The notes under the pieces: model-generated
The model's database searches: none
Seen by the model: the letters and a program-made list of their open reading frames with translations, nothing else
Told to the model about the DNA's origin: nothing
Assembly: GCA_028583405.1 (NCBI GenBank)
Contig: CM053250.1
Location: forward strand, 38,947,142-39,011,141
DNA: 64,000 nt
Reading direction: 5' to 3'
Source: Pogonophryne albipinna
Lineage: Eukaryota; Chordata; Actinopteri; Perciformes; Artedidraconidae
Shown: piece by piece, positions 1 to 12,272 of the stretch
Layout: each line of letters starts with the position of its first letter
Position numbering within the stretch: the stretch's first letter is position 1
Translations under genes and position numbers: made by a program

Positions 1-803
1 TGGTGATGACATTGTTGTCAGCTGCTGATACTGCTGCTGCTGCAGCTTGTGGCGCCTGCTTCGATGACAATAACTTTCTAATATCCATAACTGTATAGGC
101 TATTAGCTTAAAACTCGTCAGGCACTAGGAAGGATCACTTCTACTTCAGGGCAGGCTACGCAGTACGCAGGCTAATGTCCCGCAGCGGATGCCTCTCTGG
201 TGGACTCCGGTACTGCACATTACTCCCGAGACGTTTTAAGTGAAACATCCGGGGCTTTTCAGAAAACATCCGGGGCTTGAGCCCAAGTAGCCACCCCCTA
301 GCGCCGCCACTGAGCTTGAATATTTGTTATTTTCTTACCAGAAGGTGATTAAGTGTGGAATTTCCACCACAGCCCCGATATCAAGAGACATAACAAAACG
401 TTTGCAAGGAATTGACATGTATTCACAGAACAGACTGTAATGAGCCTGTGGCCTGAATGATTAACATGCAGAATAATTCAACATACATCACACACATTAT
501 TTTTCTTCTCTTTATAGCTATCAGTTCTTTTATTCATAGAGAATGTGTTGCTCTGACTGCAGAACAACAAGAGAAGACAGTGTATGTTATTTAGGTGTAG
601 TCACACTAAAACACTGCTGTATTACGAGATTCATCCAAGTTATCCGAGCTGAGAAATACTAAAACAGAACTGGAATCGCCAGTCCTCTTCTGGATTATGG
701 GACAATGATGAAGATCGTGCAGGAGAGGAGTTTTTCTGAAAGAGGTCCGGAGTCCAGTGTTTTCAAGTACATTTAACAAAAGTTGTGCAATACCTAATAA
801 AGT

Positions 804-938
<135 letters not shown>

Positions 939-1092
939 TTCCCCCACTCAGACTCTCTTCGCTGCACAACAGCACAACATGAACATGGTGTGTGTGTGTG
1001 TGGATAATGCTTACTACAATAATGTTAATCTAACAGGGACAGTGTGCTTGAATAAAGACTGGTGTAAATGTGCTGGAGTGTGTGCTAGAGAG

Positions 1093-1895
1093 CAATGGTT
1101 CCCAACCTGGGGGATTGCAGGGGGGGCGCCAGGCCTCAGATGATTTGAGGCCAAATATCATATCATAACTTTTTTATTTATTTTTACATGTAATTGTAAC
1201 GCAATACATGATTGTCGCTAAAAGCCTTGTCTCTACATTACAATAAAATATAAATAATAATTGATTAATTAATTTTAATAAAAATTCAAGTTAGTAGCTA
1301 TTAAAGGCATAAAAAGACAGAAATGTATAATTCTTTCTTTAATAGATTTATAATAAATGTATTCTGCCCGTAAAGTGTCCAAACCAGGCTTGTCTGGATA
1401 AGCACATTTTAAAACATAGTCATTGTCCATGCCGGTTTCAGTTGGATTATTCGTCACAGTTGCTCCGATCAGATCGGTCTCCTCCATTTTGTAGATTATT
1501 TACGACTTTTGAATCCACATAAACACATCGGCAAAAATCCGGCTTACTTTGAGCATGTGTTTTAAACAGTTTAATCCCTTTGTGAATTGTTTCCACTTGC
1601 GCCGTCCTTTCATTTCTTCATACAGCGGGAATCCAAATGAATTAATCCTGAGTCGAATAACCATCAAAGTCACTCCAATAGTGCTCCTTAATTACGCTTT
1701 CATCCTCCTTTAACAAAATACATCACATTCATCCAGTTTGTGACAGTAGTTGTAGCATTTTGAGACTTTGAAACTTTAATTACCGCTGTTGCCCCCCGCC
1801 CCCTTGTGTGTGTGTGTGTGTGTGGGGGGGGGGGACGCAACTTCCAACAGGAGTCATTTGGGGGGGCTCTTGGCAAAAAAGGTTGGGAACCCCTG
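1093..1895. mobile_element. Non-autonomous hAT element
   Basis: Ends are CAATGGTTCCCAACCTGGGG and, inverted, CAGGGGTTCCCAACC. Flanks CTAGAGAG (1085-1092) and CTATAGAG (1896-1903) match at 7 of 8 positions, the duplication length of hAT elements. No transposase reading frame is visible inside. 1904-2448 beyond it shows nothing recognisable. Confidence 0.75.
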
Positions 1896-2448
1896 CTATA
1901 GAGGATTAGCTGTTCAACACAAACATAAACAGACCTGATTCAATTCAAACTACAATATGTCCTAAACATAGAGATTGATATTGATATAGATTGTGAAACG
2001 TTTTGGATATATTTCACATTTATGCTAATGGTTACTGATATGTTTTAAAAAAAGTACTAAAAATGTACACATGTTTAGATCCGTGAAATCATATAAAATC
2101 AAAATACATATCCATTGAACTTTGACCACACTTGTTGCAAGGTTATCTTTTATTAGATGTATTTTTGTAATCCTTATGATTTCAGTCCTCGTTGATAAAA
2201 CTACACCCACAGTTGGTGGATGTTACAAGCAAGTATAGTTTACTACTGTGAGTTCCAAAACTGGGGGAAGCAAACAGTTTAGAATTCACACAGAGGAGAA
2301 AATGCCTGCCTTGCTGATATTACTTTACTCTGAAAACATCCTGAATAATGTTGGGACAGTGTTTCACAAAATTAATATATTACAAAATAGAAGAAGACGT
2401 GGTAAATATCAAAAGAGTGGTTCGGAGAGAGGCTTTACCAAATGTGTT

Positions 2449-4922
2449 CAATCAATCAATCAATCAATGTTTATTTATATAGCCCAATATCACAAATGTT
2501 ACATTTGTCTCAGTGGACTTCACAGTTTGTACAAAATATCAGTATGACAATACGACACCCTCTGTCCTTAGACCCTCACATCGTACAAGGAAAAATTTCC
2601 GAAGAAAACCCACAGTTTAAAGGGAAAAATGGGAGAAACCTCAGGGAGAGCAACAGAGGAGGGATCCCTCTCCCAGGACGGACAGACGTGCAATAGATGC
2701 CGTGTGTAAATTGAAAAGATAATACATTTGCAACATAGGTAGTCCAAATGTTTGGAAATGCATGTGTGTATAATAGGAAGATGAATCCACGAGGATATCC
2801 ATCCAGGACCTATGATCCAGGACCACAGCCACGACTCAAGATCCAGGGCTCGCGATGCAGGACACAGGACCGCAGGATCATCCATGACTCCGGATCCCAG
2901 CGTATATAGACACCAAAAAGAAAGAAATTTGGGGAAGCTGGGTTAATCGGAATATGAGAGTACACAGGTATAGACAGAGAGAAGGAAGAAGTATGATGTC
3001 CCCCGACAAACTAAGCCTATATCAGCAAAACTAGGGGCTGAATCGAATCAGCCCTAACTATAAGCTTTATTAAAAAGGAAGGTCTTAAGCGCACTCTTAA
3101 AAACGGATAGGGTGTCTGCCGCCCGAACACAAACTGGAAGCTGATTCCACAAATGTGGAGCTTGATAAGAAAAGGCTCTGGCTCCCATTGTACTTTTAGA
3201 GACTCTAGGAACAACCAACAACCCTGCATTCTTGGAACGCAATGCCCTAGTAGGACAGTAGGGTATAATGAGTTCTTTAAGGTAAGATGGCGCCTGCCCA
3301 TTAAGGGCTTTGTAGGCGAGAAGAAGAATTTTAAATTATATCCTGTGTTCTATAGGGAGCCAGTGTAAGGCAGCCAGAACAGGAGTAATGTGGTCCCTTT
3401 TCCTAACTCTGGTTAGTACACGAGCTGCAGCATTTTGAATCAGCTGAAGCGACTTGACTGACTTCTTGGTACACCCTGATAATAAAGAGTTACAATAATC
3501 CAGCCTTGAAGTAACAAATGCATGGACTAGTTTCTCTGCATCGTTTTGAGGCAAGATATGCCGGATTTTTGCAATGTTACGTAGATGGAAGTAGGCGGTC
3601 CTTGAAATTGATTTTATGTGGGCGTTAAAGGATAAATCCTGATCAAATATAACACCAAGATTCCTTACAGTCTCACTGGAGGCCAAATTAATGCCATCCA
3701 TAGTTAGTATATCTTTAGATAATTTGTTTCGTAGATTCTTCGGGCCAAGTACAATAACTTCAGTTTTGGTCGTGTTTAACATCAAAAAGTTTAAGGTCAT
3801 CCACGTTTTTAAGTACTTGAGGCAGTCTTGAATTTTATTTAGATGATTAATTTCATCAGGCTTGATTGATAAATATAGTTGAGTATCATCTGCATAACAA
3901 TGAAAATTTACAGAATGATTCCTTATAATATTGCCTAACGGAAGCATATATAATGTGAACAAAATAGGTCCGAGCACTGAGCCCTGTGGCACTCCATGGC
4001 TAACTTTGGTTTGCGTGGAAGATTCATCATTGACACGTACAAACTGAGAGCGTTCAGATAGATAGGACCTAAACCAGCCTAAAGCAGTTCCCTGTATGCC
4101 AACTAAGTGCTCTAGTCTTTGCAATAGGATATCATGATCGATAGTATCAAATGCAGCACTGAGATCGAGCAAAACAAGAATAGAGACAAGTCCCTTGTCG
4201 GAGGCTATTAGAATGTCATTTGTGACTTTAACCAGAGCTGTCTCTGTGCTATGATGTGTTCTAAAGCCAGACTGAAAATCTTCAAATAAATCATTGTTTT
4301 TTAAGTAATCACACAACTGTTTTGCGACTGCTTTCTCAAGAATTTTTGAGAGGAACGGAAGATTAGAAATAGGTCTATAGTTGGCTAAAACCTCTGGATC
4401 GAGGTTGTGCTTTTTAAGAAGCGGTTTTATCACTGCTACTTTGAATGGTTGTGGAACATAGCCTGATAATAAAGACATATTCATAATATTTAATAAAGAA
4501 GTGCTAATTAATGGAAAAACTTCCTTCAACAGCTTAGTTGGAATTGGGTCTAACATACACGTTGATGGTTTAGAAGAGAGAATCATTGAATTTAATTGTT
4601 CAAGGTTAATGGCTTAAAAGCATTCTAGTTTACTATCTAGTGTAATATTAGAACTTACGTTTCCGGGAGCTGTTGATAACACTATACTGGTCAAAGGCAA
4701 GAGGTCATTAATTTTGTTTCTAAGAGTAACAATTTTATCGTGAAAAAAGCACATAAAATCATTACTACTGAGTGCTATGGGAATAGAAGGCTCAATCGAG
4801 CTGTGGCTCTCTGTCAGCCTGGCTACAGTGCTGAAAAGAAATTGTGCATTATTCTTATTCTCATCTATTAATGAAGAGTAGTAGGCTGCTCTCGCTTTAC
4901 GCAGTGCTTTCTTATATTCATT
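2449..4922 (-). mobile_element. 5'-truncated L2-like non-LTR retrotransposon
   Basis: Minus-strand LINE. The 3' end is an ATTG tetranucleotide run preceded by the short conserved 3' UTR (TATATAAATAAACATTG), a form typical of L2/Maui elements in fish. It contains a nearly complete reverse transcriptase. The 5' end stops at 4922, where sequence shared with the L2 copy at 63470-64000 ends abruptly and the DIRS element begins. There is no clear target duplication. Confidence 0.88.
3336..4586 (-). pseudogene. L2-like LINE reverse transcriptase (slightly decayed)
   Basis: A 416-residue open stretch with the RT palm and fingers. [12 protein letters not shown] carries the first catalytic Asp, [13 protein letters not shown] follows, and [11 protein letters not shown] holds the YADD box; after it comes [13 protein letters not shown] C-terminal sequence. 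Translation continues in another frame from about 3335 to 3054 (ALRSKNAGLLVVPRV...), so one frameshift separates the C-terminal part. Upstream, a TAA at 4613-4615 replaces the TCA seen in the copy near 63782, and open reading resumes towards 4922. The element is therefore inactive but not old. The family splits between L2 and Rex1/Babar by motif; L2 is preferred because of the 3' end. Confidence 0.87.
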
Positions 4923-5540
4923 CCTATTTCATCCTTACTGACCGCCAGAGGCGGTGCTTTAGCACTGGATATCTTCCGTCTCGCGCATGCGTAGGTCGAA
5001 TATTTATATCAACAAAGTCACGTGTGACCTCGTATGACCCAGGAAGGCATAAGTTCCGGTGTTTTCAACGAGTTCAGTCCTTTTTCATCTTCTCGCTGCG
5101 CAGATTACTACTTTTTGAGTAGAAGCCAAGCTAGCTTATTGAAAATTAAGATTCTAGCTCATCGCTACCTGTAGCCTTGTGATCGTCTCGATCGGAGCTG
5201 CGGGGGACCCTAGGAGCTCCGGACCGGTAAAGAGCGGACGCTCCTGCACGTCAGCCGGTGAGATCGCTACCATTTATCGCCAGTGTTGGGACTAACGCGT
5301 TACAAAGTAACGCGTTACTGTAACGCCGTTATTTTTGGCAGTAACTAGTACTCTAACGCATTACTTTTTAAATTCAGCAACTCAGTTACCGTTACTACAT
5401 GGTGCGTTACTCCGTTAGTTTTTTTATATAGTCAACATCCAGGCGAACAGAGTACTCGAGTAAATGTACTTAGATACTTCCTGTGTCACATGCGGAGACG
5501 GGCTGTGGGCGTGTTTGTGTTGTTTACTAACAAGACTATC

Positions 5541-5729
5541 ATGGCGGCGGAGGAGCTCAAGTCTAGTTTCTCCACCTGGAGATATTCTCACTATTTCACT
5601 TTTGTCGAGCACAAAGAAAAGAGAGTTTCTGTTAAATGTAAGTTGTGTCCTGGCGGGTCAAAGAGCCTATCTACTGCCCAAACCAGTAATTCAAATCTCT
5701 TAAAACATCTACAAAAACAACATGCTGGG
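5541..5729 (+). pseudogene. hAT transposase N-terminal BED zinc finger
   Basis: Begins MAAEELKSSFSTWRYSHYF and contains CKLC, then HLQKQH about 25 residues later, giving the C-x2-C...H-x4-H pattern of BED fingers, which bind DNA in hAT transposases. Downstream of about residue 62 the reading enters unrelated sequence, either because an intron donor is used or because of an insertion. Confidence 0.7.
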
Positions 5730-6168
5730 ACCATAGACTGTATATATAAACGAAGCTGGGACGAAGCTAGTGTTACAGGCTTGGCCTGTCACTTTAAGAG
5801 TAGCAGCCGCAAGGGGTTGTGGGTTTTGGAGTCTCTGTGTGTGTGAAATGTGATGGCCAAGGCGAAGTGCGGAGTTATGGAGAGAGAGACGAAAGTATAG
5901 AGAAAGTGGTCAGAAAATGAATAGTATCTAGTCTGTATGTATGCAATACAGTGTCAATATAGCTTGAAGAACGTGAATAAACGGAGGTTCTTCCCACGGC
6001 ACCCGAAAGCCTCGTTTTCATCCTTTTTCCCCTCGAAATGTCTGGGCAGCTGGTTACCGGCTGACAACGAGCCAAGTCAGAAACCACCGGTGTGTATTCA
6101 AAACTACGGTTTCGGTGCCGAGATACCGTTAGTAATAAACGGTAACACTAGTAACTAAGACCGGCACA

Positions 6169-6513
6169 GACTCAGCCGACGCCACTCCACCTCCACCTAA
6201 GCAACAGCGGCTGGATTGTAACCAAGGGACTGCTACCCAGGGAAAAGTCGATAAAGCCATTGCACGGTATGTTGTAGAACACATGCAGGCTATTGCTACA
6301 GTGGAGTCACCCGCTTTCAGGGAGCTAGTTAGCATGATGCCATGTCCGGGCGGCACACGGCATATGGGACTGAAAACTTTTTCCAACTACCTGGAGAAAG
6401 AATATATAAAAATGGAAAGCCAGCTAATATCGATGCAATCCAGATTGCATAATGCATGTCAAGTTGATCAACAGATTGTATTATTCTCCAATGCAATAAC
6501 AGTACTTAAATGA
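6169..6513 (+). pseudogene. hAT transposase middle fragment
   Basis: Reads DSADATPPPPKQQRLD...KVDKAIARYVVEHMQAIATVESPAFRELV and stops at 6513. The I-x-R-Y-V-V-E...V-E-S-P-x-F-R pattern is that of the region just before the DDE core in ZBED-like hAT transposases. The catalytic core itself is missing, so the element could move only with help from another copy. Confidence 0.65.
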
Positions 6514-7016
6514 AGGCTATAAGGGCATTAATGGGAGCCCTTTTTTTAAGTAACTAAAAAGTTACTTTTCACAGTAACGCATTACTTTTTGGTGTAAGTA
6601 ATCAGTAAAGTAACTGAGTTACTTTTGAAATGAAGTAACTAGTAATGGTCACTAGTTACTGGTTTTCAGTAACTAGCACAACACTGTTTATCGCTGATTG
6701 TGCTATTCTCAAGCTAATGAGATAACTGTGTACAAGTTAGCCGGGGGCTCTCGCTAATTTGTTACTGCGCTAGTGAAGGGAGCGTCTCCGCCCCCCCTCT
6801 CACTATTTGGTTCCTTGCCTGTTCTATCGTCCAGTTAGCTGAGTGTTTTCGTTCAAGCTAACTTTTACGGCGCTAGTGAAGGGAGCGTCTCCGCCCCCCT
6901 CTCACTACATACATTTGGTTCCTTGCCTGTTTTATCGTCCAGTTAGCTGAGTGTTTTCGTTCAAGCTAACTGTTACGGCGCTAGTGAAGGGAGCGTCTCC
7001 GTCCCCCTCTCACTAT

Positions 7017-8230
7017 CAACCCGGTATCACGGCGAGACGTGAACATGTGACGCTTTACCATGCTTGGAGACGTGAAGATGACACGGTTTCGTCTTTTCAA
7101 AACGTGACAGCTACACGGTATTGTTAACCCATGTTAACCAGTGGAGAAATAATCGGAAATACCAAGCAAATGCTACCCCGATGTAATGATTTATTTTTTA
7201 ATAGCCACACTCGATTACGCCGGTTTTCTTGTTGTCTCAGCTGGTCGACACCTCTTTTAGCAGAAACAAAGGCTACATTAATGTATTAAATCGATGTTAA
7301 TCCGTGCGTGTGGATGTGGAATTAACGGACGTGACGTTGTGCGATTGAGTTGCCAAGCAACAGCTTCGGTTCATGTTAGTTTACAAACTATTCAACTACA
7401 ACCGTAGTTATATTTAAAAACATGTTAGAAGGCCTCATGAAATACTTTAATGCAAATTTAAATGTAAATGTGAAGGAATGTGTGTATAACAAAATACATC
7501 TGTCATAAACGAAACCGGAAACAGACGTAGGCAAGATCCTCAGCTCGATGATTGGATGGTTATCCGCAATGCATGCTGGGATTTGGTGTTTATGTGATGT
7601 GAAATCTGAAAACGTTTTTTAAAAATACAATAATACTTTATTCCGAGTGTGCTTGCTTTTCTCTTTGAAAGTCATCATATAACGGCATTGTAATACACGG
7701 TTCGGCTGCATTAAATATGACATATCTGCCGTAGTTCTCTATTTATAGAGCCCTGCTGAGAAGACTTCTGGACAAACAGGAGAACTGCTGCCAAAACTGA
7801 AGATGTGACGTGGATCATAAATATATAAGCAATTAAACAGCATCTTACATTTCTTTTCACACAATACGTCTCCTTGCAGTATCAACACTAATTCGGCTGA
7901 CTTTTTGATCCAATTGGTAGATAGGCTGTATTTACACCATAACGGTGCAGAGCTGATAGAAAGGGACACCTGGTGGTTAAAGCACGTTATTGAATTGTAT
8001 TATTTTATTATTAGATATTGATAGGAGGATGTGCAAAACAGACAAACTAATAAGGCTTAATTTAAACATTAAAGAGTACTTTAGGTTAAGGTCTTCTTTT
8101 GAATAAGAAAAAAGCTTTAAGAAGAATATGGAGGGATGAAACCCTCTTGAAACCGCAGGTCCTTCCTTCCTGCAGTGGTCAGACTTTACAACCAGCACTG
8201 CCCCCTAGTAGACCCCCCTAGTAGACCCTC

Positions 8231-8262
<32 letters not shown>

Positions 8263-9759
8263 TATTATATTATTATAACTTCTGATTCTTTAATGGTCAC
8301 ACATGCAGAGCACACAGCACACACAGTGACATTTGTATCTACAGATAAATATTAAGCCTGACAAAGTACTAAACGTCGAAAATATTGCTTTCCTGCAATG
8401 TTAACTATGTTTAAGCACTTATTTGTTTATTATTAAACTGATATTATACATATGTATTATACTCTTATAAGATGTATGTAGATAGTATAAGAAATGTGCA
8501 GAATGACAGTTTAATGGTGGAGTATACACACATATTGATAGATGTCTTGTAATGCACTGTTGAGGAACCTGTGACCCAAGTTTTTCATTCATTGCATAAC
8601 TACACAGTAGTTGTGTATAATATGATATTTCAATACCTTAGCTTAGAAAATCTTGAAATCTTGAAAGGGATGTGCAAACTAGACATTATATACAGTCTTT
8701 AATGAACTATTAGTAGAGAATAACGAGTAATGAATATACTTTATAGGGATCCTATTAATATCTAATAATAAAATTATAAAATTCAATAACGTTCTTCAAC
8801 CACCACGTGTCCCTTTCTATCAGCTGTGCACCGTTATGGTGTAAATACAGCCTATCTACCAATTGGATCAAAAAGTCAGCCGAATTAGTGTTGATACTGC
8901 AAGGAGACGCATTGTGTGAAAAGAAATGTAAGATGTTGTTTAATTGCTTATATATTTATGATCCACGTCACATCTTCAGTTTTGGCGGCAGTTCTCCTGT
9001 TTGTCTAGAAGTCTTCTCAGCAGGGCTCTATAAATAGAGAACTACGGCAGATATGTAATATTTAATGCAGCCGAACCGTGTATTACAATGCCGTTATGTG
9101 ATGACTTTCAAAGAGAAAAGCAAGCACACTCGGAATAAAGTACTATTGTATTTTTAAAAACGTTTTCAGATTTCACATCACATAAACACCAAATCCCAGC
9201 ATGCATTGCGGCTAAACCATCCAATCATCGAGCTGAGGATCTTGCCTACGTCTGTTTCCGGTTTCGTTTATGACCGATGTATTTTGTTATACACACATTC
9301 CTTCACATTTACATTTTAATTTGCATTAAAGTATTTCGTGAGGCCTTCTAACATGTTTTTAAATATAACTACGGTTGTAGTTGAAGAGTTTGTAAACTAA
9401 CATGAACCGAAGCTGTTGCTTGGCAACTCAATCGCACAACGTCACGTCCGTTAATTCCACATCCACACGCACGGATTAACATCGATTTAATACATTAATG
9501 TAGCCTTTGTTTCTGCTAAAAGAGGTGTCGACCAGCTGAGACAACAAGAAAACCGGCGTAATCGAGTGTGGCTATTAAAAAATAAATCATTACATCGGGG
9601 TAGCATTTGCTTGGTATTTCCGGTTATTTCTCCACTGGTTAACATGGGTTAACAATACCGTGTAGCTGTCACGTTTTGAAAAGACGAAACCGTGACATCT
9701 TCACGTCTCCAAGCATGGCAAAGCGTCACATGTTCACGTCTCGCCGTGATACCGGGTTG
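7017..9759. mobile_element. Long inverted-repeat (foldback) DNA element nested in DIRS
   Basis: Begins CAACCCGGTATCACGGCGAG and ends with its reverse complement. Exact 8-bp duplication CTCACTAT (7009-7016 and 9760-9767). The arms are about 1 kb each (7017 to about 8026, and about 8748 to 9759) and nearly identical; the loop of about 700 bp holds a CA microsatellite (8233-8260) and a LINE-type 3' tail (8550-8665). No transposase is present. Open frames at 7739-7969 (minus) and 8807-9037 (plus) are mirror copies created by the palindrome, not evidence of a gene. Superfamily not certain; an 8-bp duplication fits hAT among others. Confidence 0.88.
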
Positions 9760-10549
9760 CTCACTATATACATTTGGCTCCTTGCCTGTTCTATTGTCCA
9801 GTTAACTGAGTGTTTTCGTTCAAGCTAACTGTTACGGCGCTAGTGAGGAGAGTGTCTCCGCTCCCCTCTCACAGCTCACAATTAGTTCCTGTTCTATCCC
9901 CAGTTAGCAGAGTGCTCTCGCTCAAAGCTAACTTGCTACAGCGCTAGTGAAGAGAGTGTCTTTGCTCCCCTCTCACAGCTCACAATTAGTTCCTGTTCTA
10001 TCCCCAGTTAGCTGAGTGCTCTCGCTCAAAGCTAACTTGCTACAGCGCTAGTGAGGAGAGTGTCTTCGCTCCCCTCTCACGGCGCACAATTGGTTATTTT
10101 ATGTAATCGTTTATTTGACAGGGACATGCACTGTAATGAACACTTAAGACATTTAAATATGTCAAGCGTAACAGTGCCAGATTTAGCTTTGAGCTACTTT
10201 CCATTCCCTCACATAACATTTAAGGAAATTAAATTTTACAAACATGGTAAAAAAAACAAAATACATGATATGCAAGGAGTGGCAACGACATATAAAGTGC
10301 ATCCATCCTCCAGTTAACTGAGTACTCTCGCTCAAAGTTAACTTGCTACAGCGCTAGTGAAGAGTGTTTCTGCTCTCCTCTCCCTGCACACAGTTGGTTC
10401 CTGTTCCATCCTCCAGTTAACTGAGTGCTCTCGCTCAAAGTTAACTTACTACAGCGCTAGTGAAGAGAGTGTTTCCGCTCCCCTCTCCCTGCACACAGTT
10501 GGTTCCTGTTCCATCCTCCAGTTAACTGAGTGCTCTCGCTCAAAGTTAA

Positions 10550-10986
10550 AGGTGACCTATCATGCAAAATGCACTTTTGTACGTCTTTTATACATGAATG
10601 TGTGTCCCCGGTGTTCCAGGGAACTCACCAAGTGTCAGAAAACACAACCCTCTCTATTTTCCTCTATACCCAAATCCCTTAAAAAGGGGCTGCAACGGAT
10701 CTGATACAGACTGATCCAGATTTGAACACTTCTATGACGTCACAGAAGTGGCGCTACGGCTATTGGGCCAACTCCACCAATCAGTAGGAGACAGCCACGG
10801 ACATTGCCGTTCGAAAGCGCTGGAGACGCTGTAGTACATATGCCAGGCCTGTAGATGGTGCTGTTCTCACAGAATCAGCCCATCAGCATGATCTGTTTGG
10901 TATTTTGAAAAATAAAAAGTATAAATATGCCTTATATAGGTATGGTCCTACACTATATTATTCAGATATAGCATGATAGGTCCACT
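10550..10986. mobile_element. Short TTAA-target DNA element nested in DIRS
   Basis: Ends AGGTGACCTATCATGC and, inverted, AGTGGACCTATCATGC, flanked by TTAA at 10546-10549 and 10987-10990. TTAA duplication is used by piggyBac and Kolobok elements. 437 bp with no coding sequence. Confidence 0.85.
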
Positions 10987-11476
10987 TTAACTTGCTACAG
11001 CGCTAGTGAAGAGAGTGTTTCCGCTCCTCTCTCACTGCACACAGTTGGTTTAATGCCCGTTCCATCCTTCAGTTAGCAGAGTGCTCTCGCTTAGGCTAAC
11101 TCGCTACGGCGCTAGTGGAGAGAGTATTCTCGCTCTCCTCTCATGGCATAAAACCATTAACTGACTTCATTGTTCTCACCCCAGTTAGCAGAGTGCTCAC
11201 GCTCAAGCTAACTACTATTGTGCTCACTCCCCTCCACTGCATATTTGTTTCCTGGCCCAGTTATTTACAGTCAGCTGAGTGCTCTAGCTAGGTCTAACGG
11301 CTCTAACACCTGTATGGCTCCTCTTTAACCAGAGGATGGCCATGACCTTTGCCCCTCTTGTCTTGGCCTCGAGCATCTGAGGGAGGGCCTTTCGGAGGAC
11401 CCGTGCATGAATTGCACCATCATGCCTCGTGCGGTAGGAGCTGCTAGACTAGCCGAGGTTGAACTACTGACTGAGG

Positions 11477-11970
11477 GTGGCCTTCCCCCTGCACAGTCGA
11501 CTCTGCACAGCCCAACCTACCCATCCTAGGCGTTGGGCCGCAGAGGCTGCGGGTGCACCGCCCAAGAAGAGGACTAAGCCTGATAGGCTGTCCTCCAGGG
11601 TGGACCTACTCACTACTGAGCTAGCCCAGATGAAGTCACTCCTCTTGGCTCTCCATTCTGGTGCCCGTGCAGAGCACGCCGCTGCCCACCCGTGGCTGAG
11701 CTGGTTCTACATGACGATGTGTTCTCGATGGCAGCTTCAGCCACTCAATTTGATGAGTATGACGGGGAGAGCCCATCCCATGCTTCTGGGCCTGGCTCCT
11801 GTACCTCAGCTCATGGTCCCTCGGAGGAGGCAGATGACGGCTCCATGGGTACCGTCATTTGCATGGCACTGGCTCACCAGCAGCTGGATGCGCAGCAGCC
11901 CGAAACAGCGCCTGTCAGCGTGTTCTTCAGGCGCACTCTTCGCAACCTTTACTCTTCCTCCCTCTTGTGA
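11477..11970 (+). pseudogene. DIRS gag-like reading frames, first part
   Basis: Two overlapping frames carry gag-like sequence: one with PPKKRTKPDRLSSRVDLLT from 11477, and one from about 11692 with SMAASATQFDEYDGESP, ending at a TGA at 11968-11970. Past that TGA the second frame continues into the 9-bp duplication at 11981 and resumes in the same frame beyond the inserted transposon near 15001. The frame change and stop mean this copy is not functional. Assignment rests on its position before the DIRS reverse transcriptase. Confidence 0.6.
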
Positions 11971-12232
11971 GTATCTGAGGGAGTTACATTAGGGCGGGTC
12001 ATACTCAGGTGCCAAAATGAATCTGAAGGAAATCCTAACATGAGGGGTGTCAAAATTATGTGTTTTTCTATGGGGAATTCAAATATGAGCTTATTTTTTA
12101 GATAGGATAACTCTAAGCTACATCGTTTTGTATTTCTAAATTGGCAATTTTACCCTTTCGAACGTCTATATAAGATAGTAAAATATATAAGGGAAATCAT
12201 TTATATTGACAAAGCCAAATCATTTTTACATA

Positions 12233-12238
12233 TTTATT
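12233..12238 (-). terminator. Poly(A) signal of the 816-codon gene
   Basis: Minus-strand AATAAA 35 nt after the stop codon at 12273. Distance and position suit a cleavage signal inside the element. Confidence 0.5.
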
Positions 12239-12272
12239 AACAGGTGAACTGCATATGTATAACTGGATAAGA

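Larger units (their letters stand above)
5281..6686 (+). mobile_element. hAT transposon remnant with BED-finger transposase, nested in DIRS
   Basis: Terminal inverted repeats CAGTGTTG...CAACACTG with an exact 8-bp duplication TTTATCGC (5273-5280 and 6687-6694). Inside the ends are short repeats of GTAACTAGTTAC type. It carries two pieces of a hAT transposase separated by about 430 bp of unrelated sequence, so it is internally rearranged. Confidence 0.9.
6725..11330 (+). repeat. Tandem repeats of about 100-130 bp in the DIRS 5' internal region (interrupted)
   Basis: At least ten units contain CAGTTAGCTGAGTG, a GCTAAC block, GGCGCTAGTGA and CTCCGCTCCCCTCTCAC in fixed order. They occur at about 6830, 6945, 9795, 9900, 10000, 10310, 10410, 10515, 11075, 11190 and 11270. 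Two inserted elements (7017-9759 and 10550-10986) fall within the array. About 10090-10310 holds an A/T-rich stretch unlike the unit and not identified. Confidence 0.8.

Noticed and set aside
4900..4940. DIRS inserted cleanly into the L2 copy
   Set aside because: The L2 sequence does not resume after 18133, so the border may be 5' truncation of L2 or a later rearrangement.
7739..9037. Matching 76-aa frames in both arms of the foldback element
   Set aside because: They are mirror copies caused by the palindrome. The similarity is explained by the DNA repeat and there is no sign of protein-level conservation.
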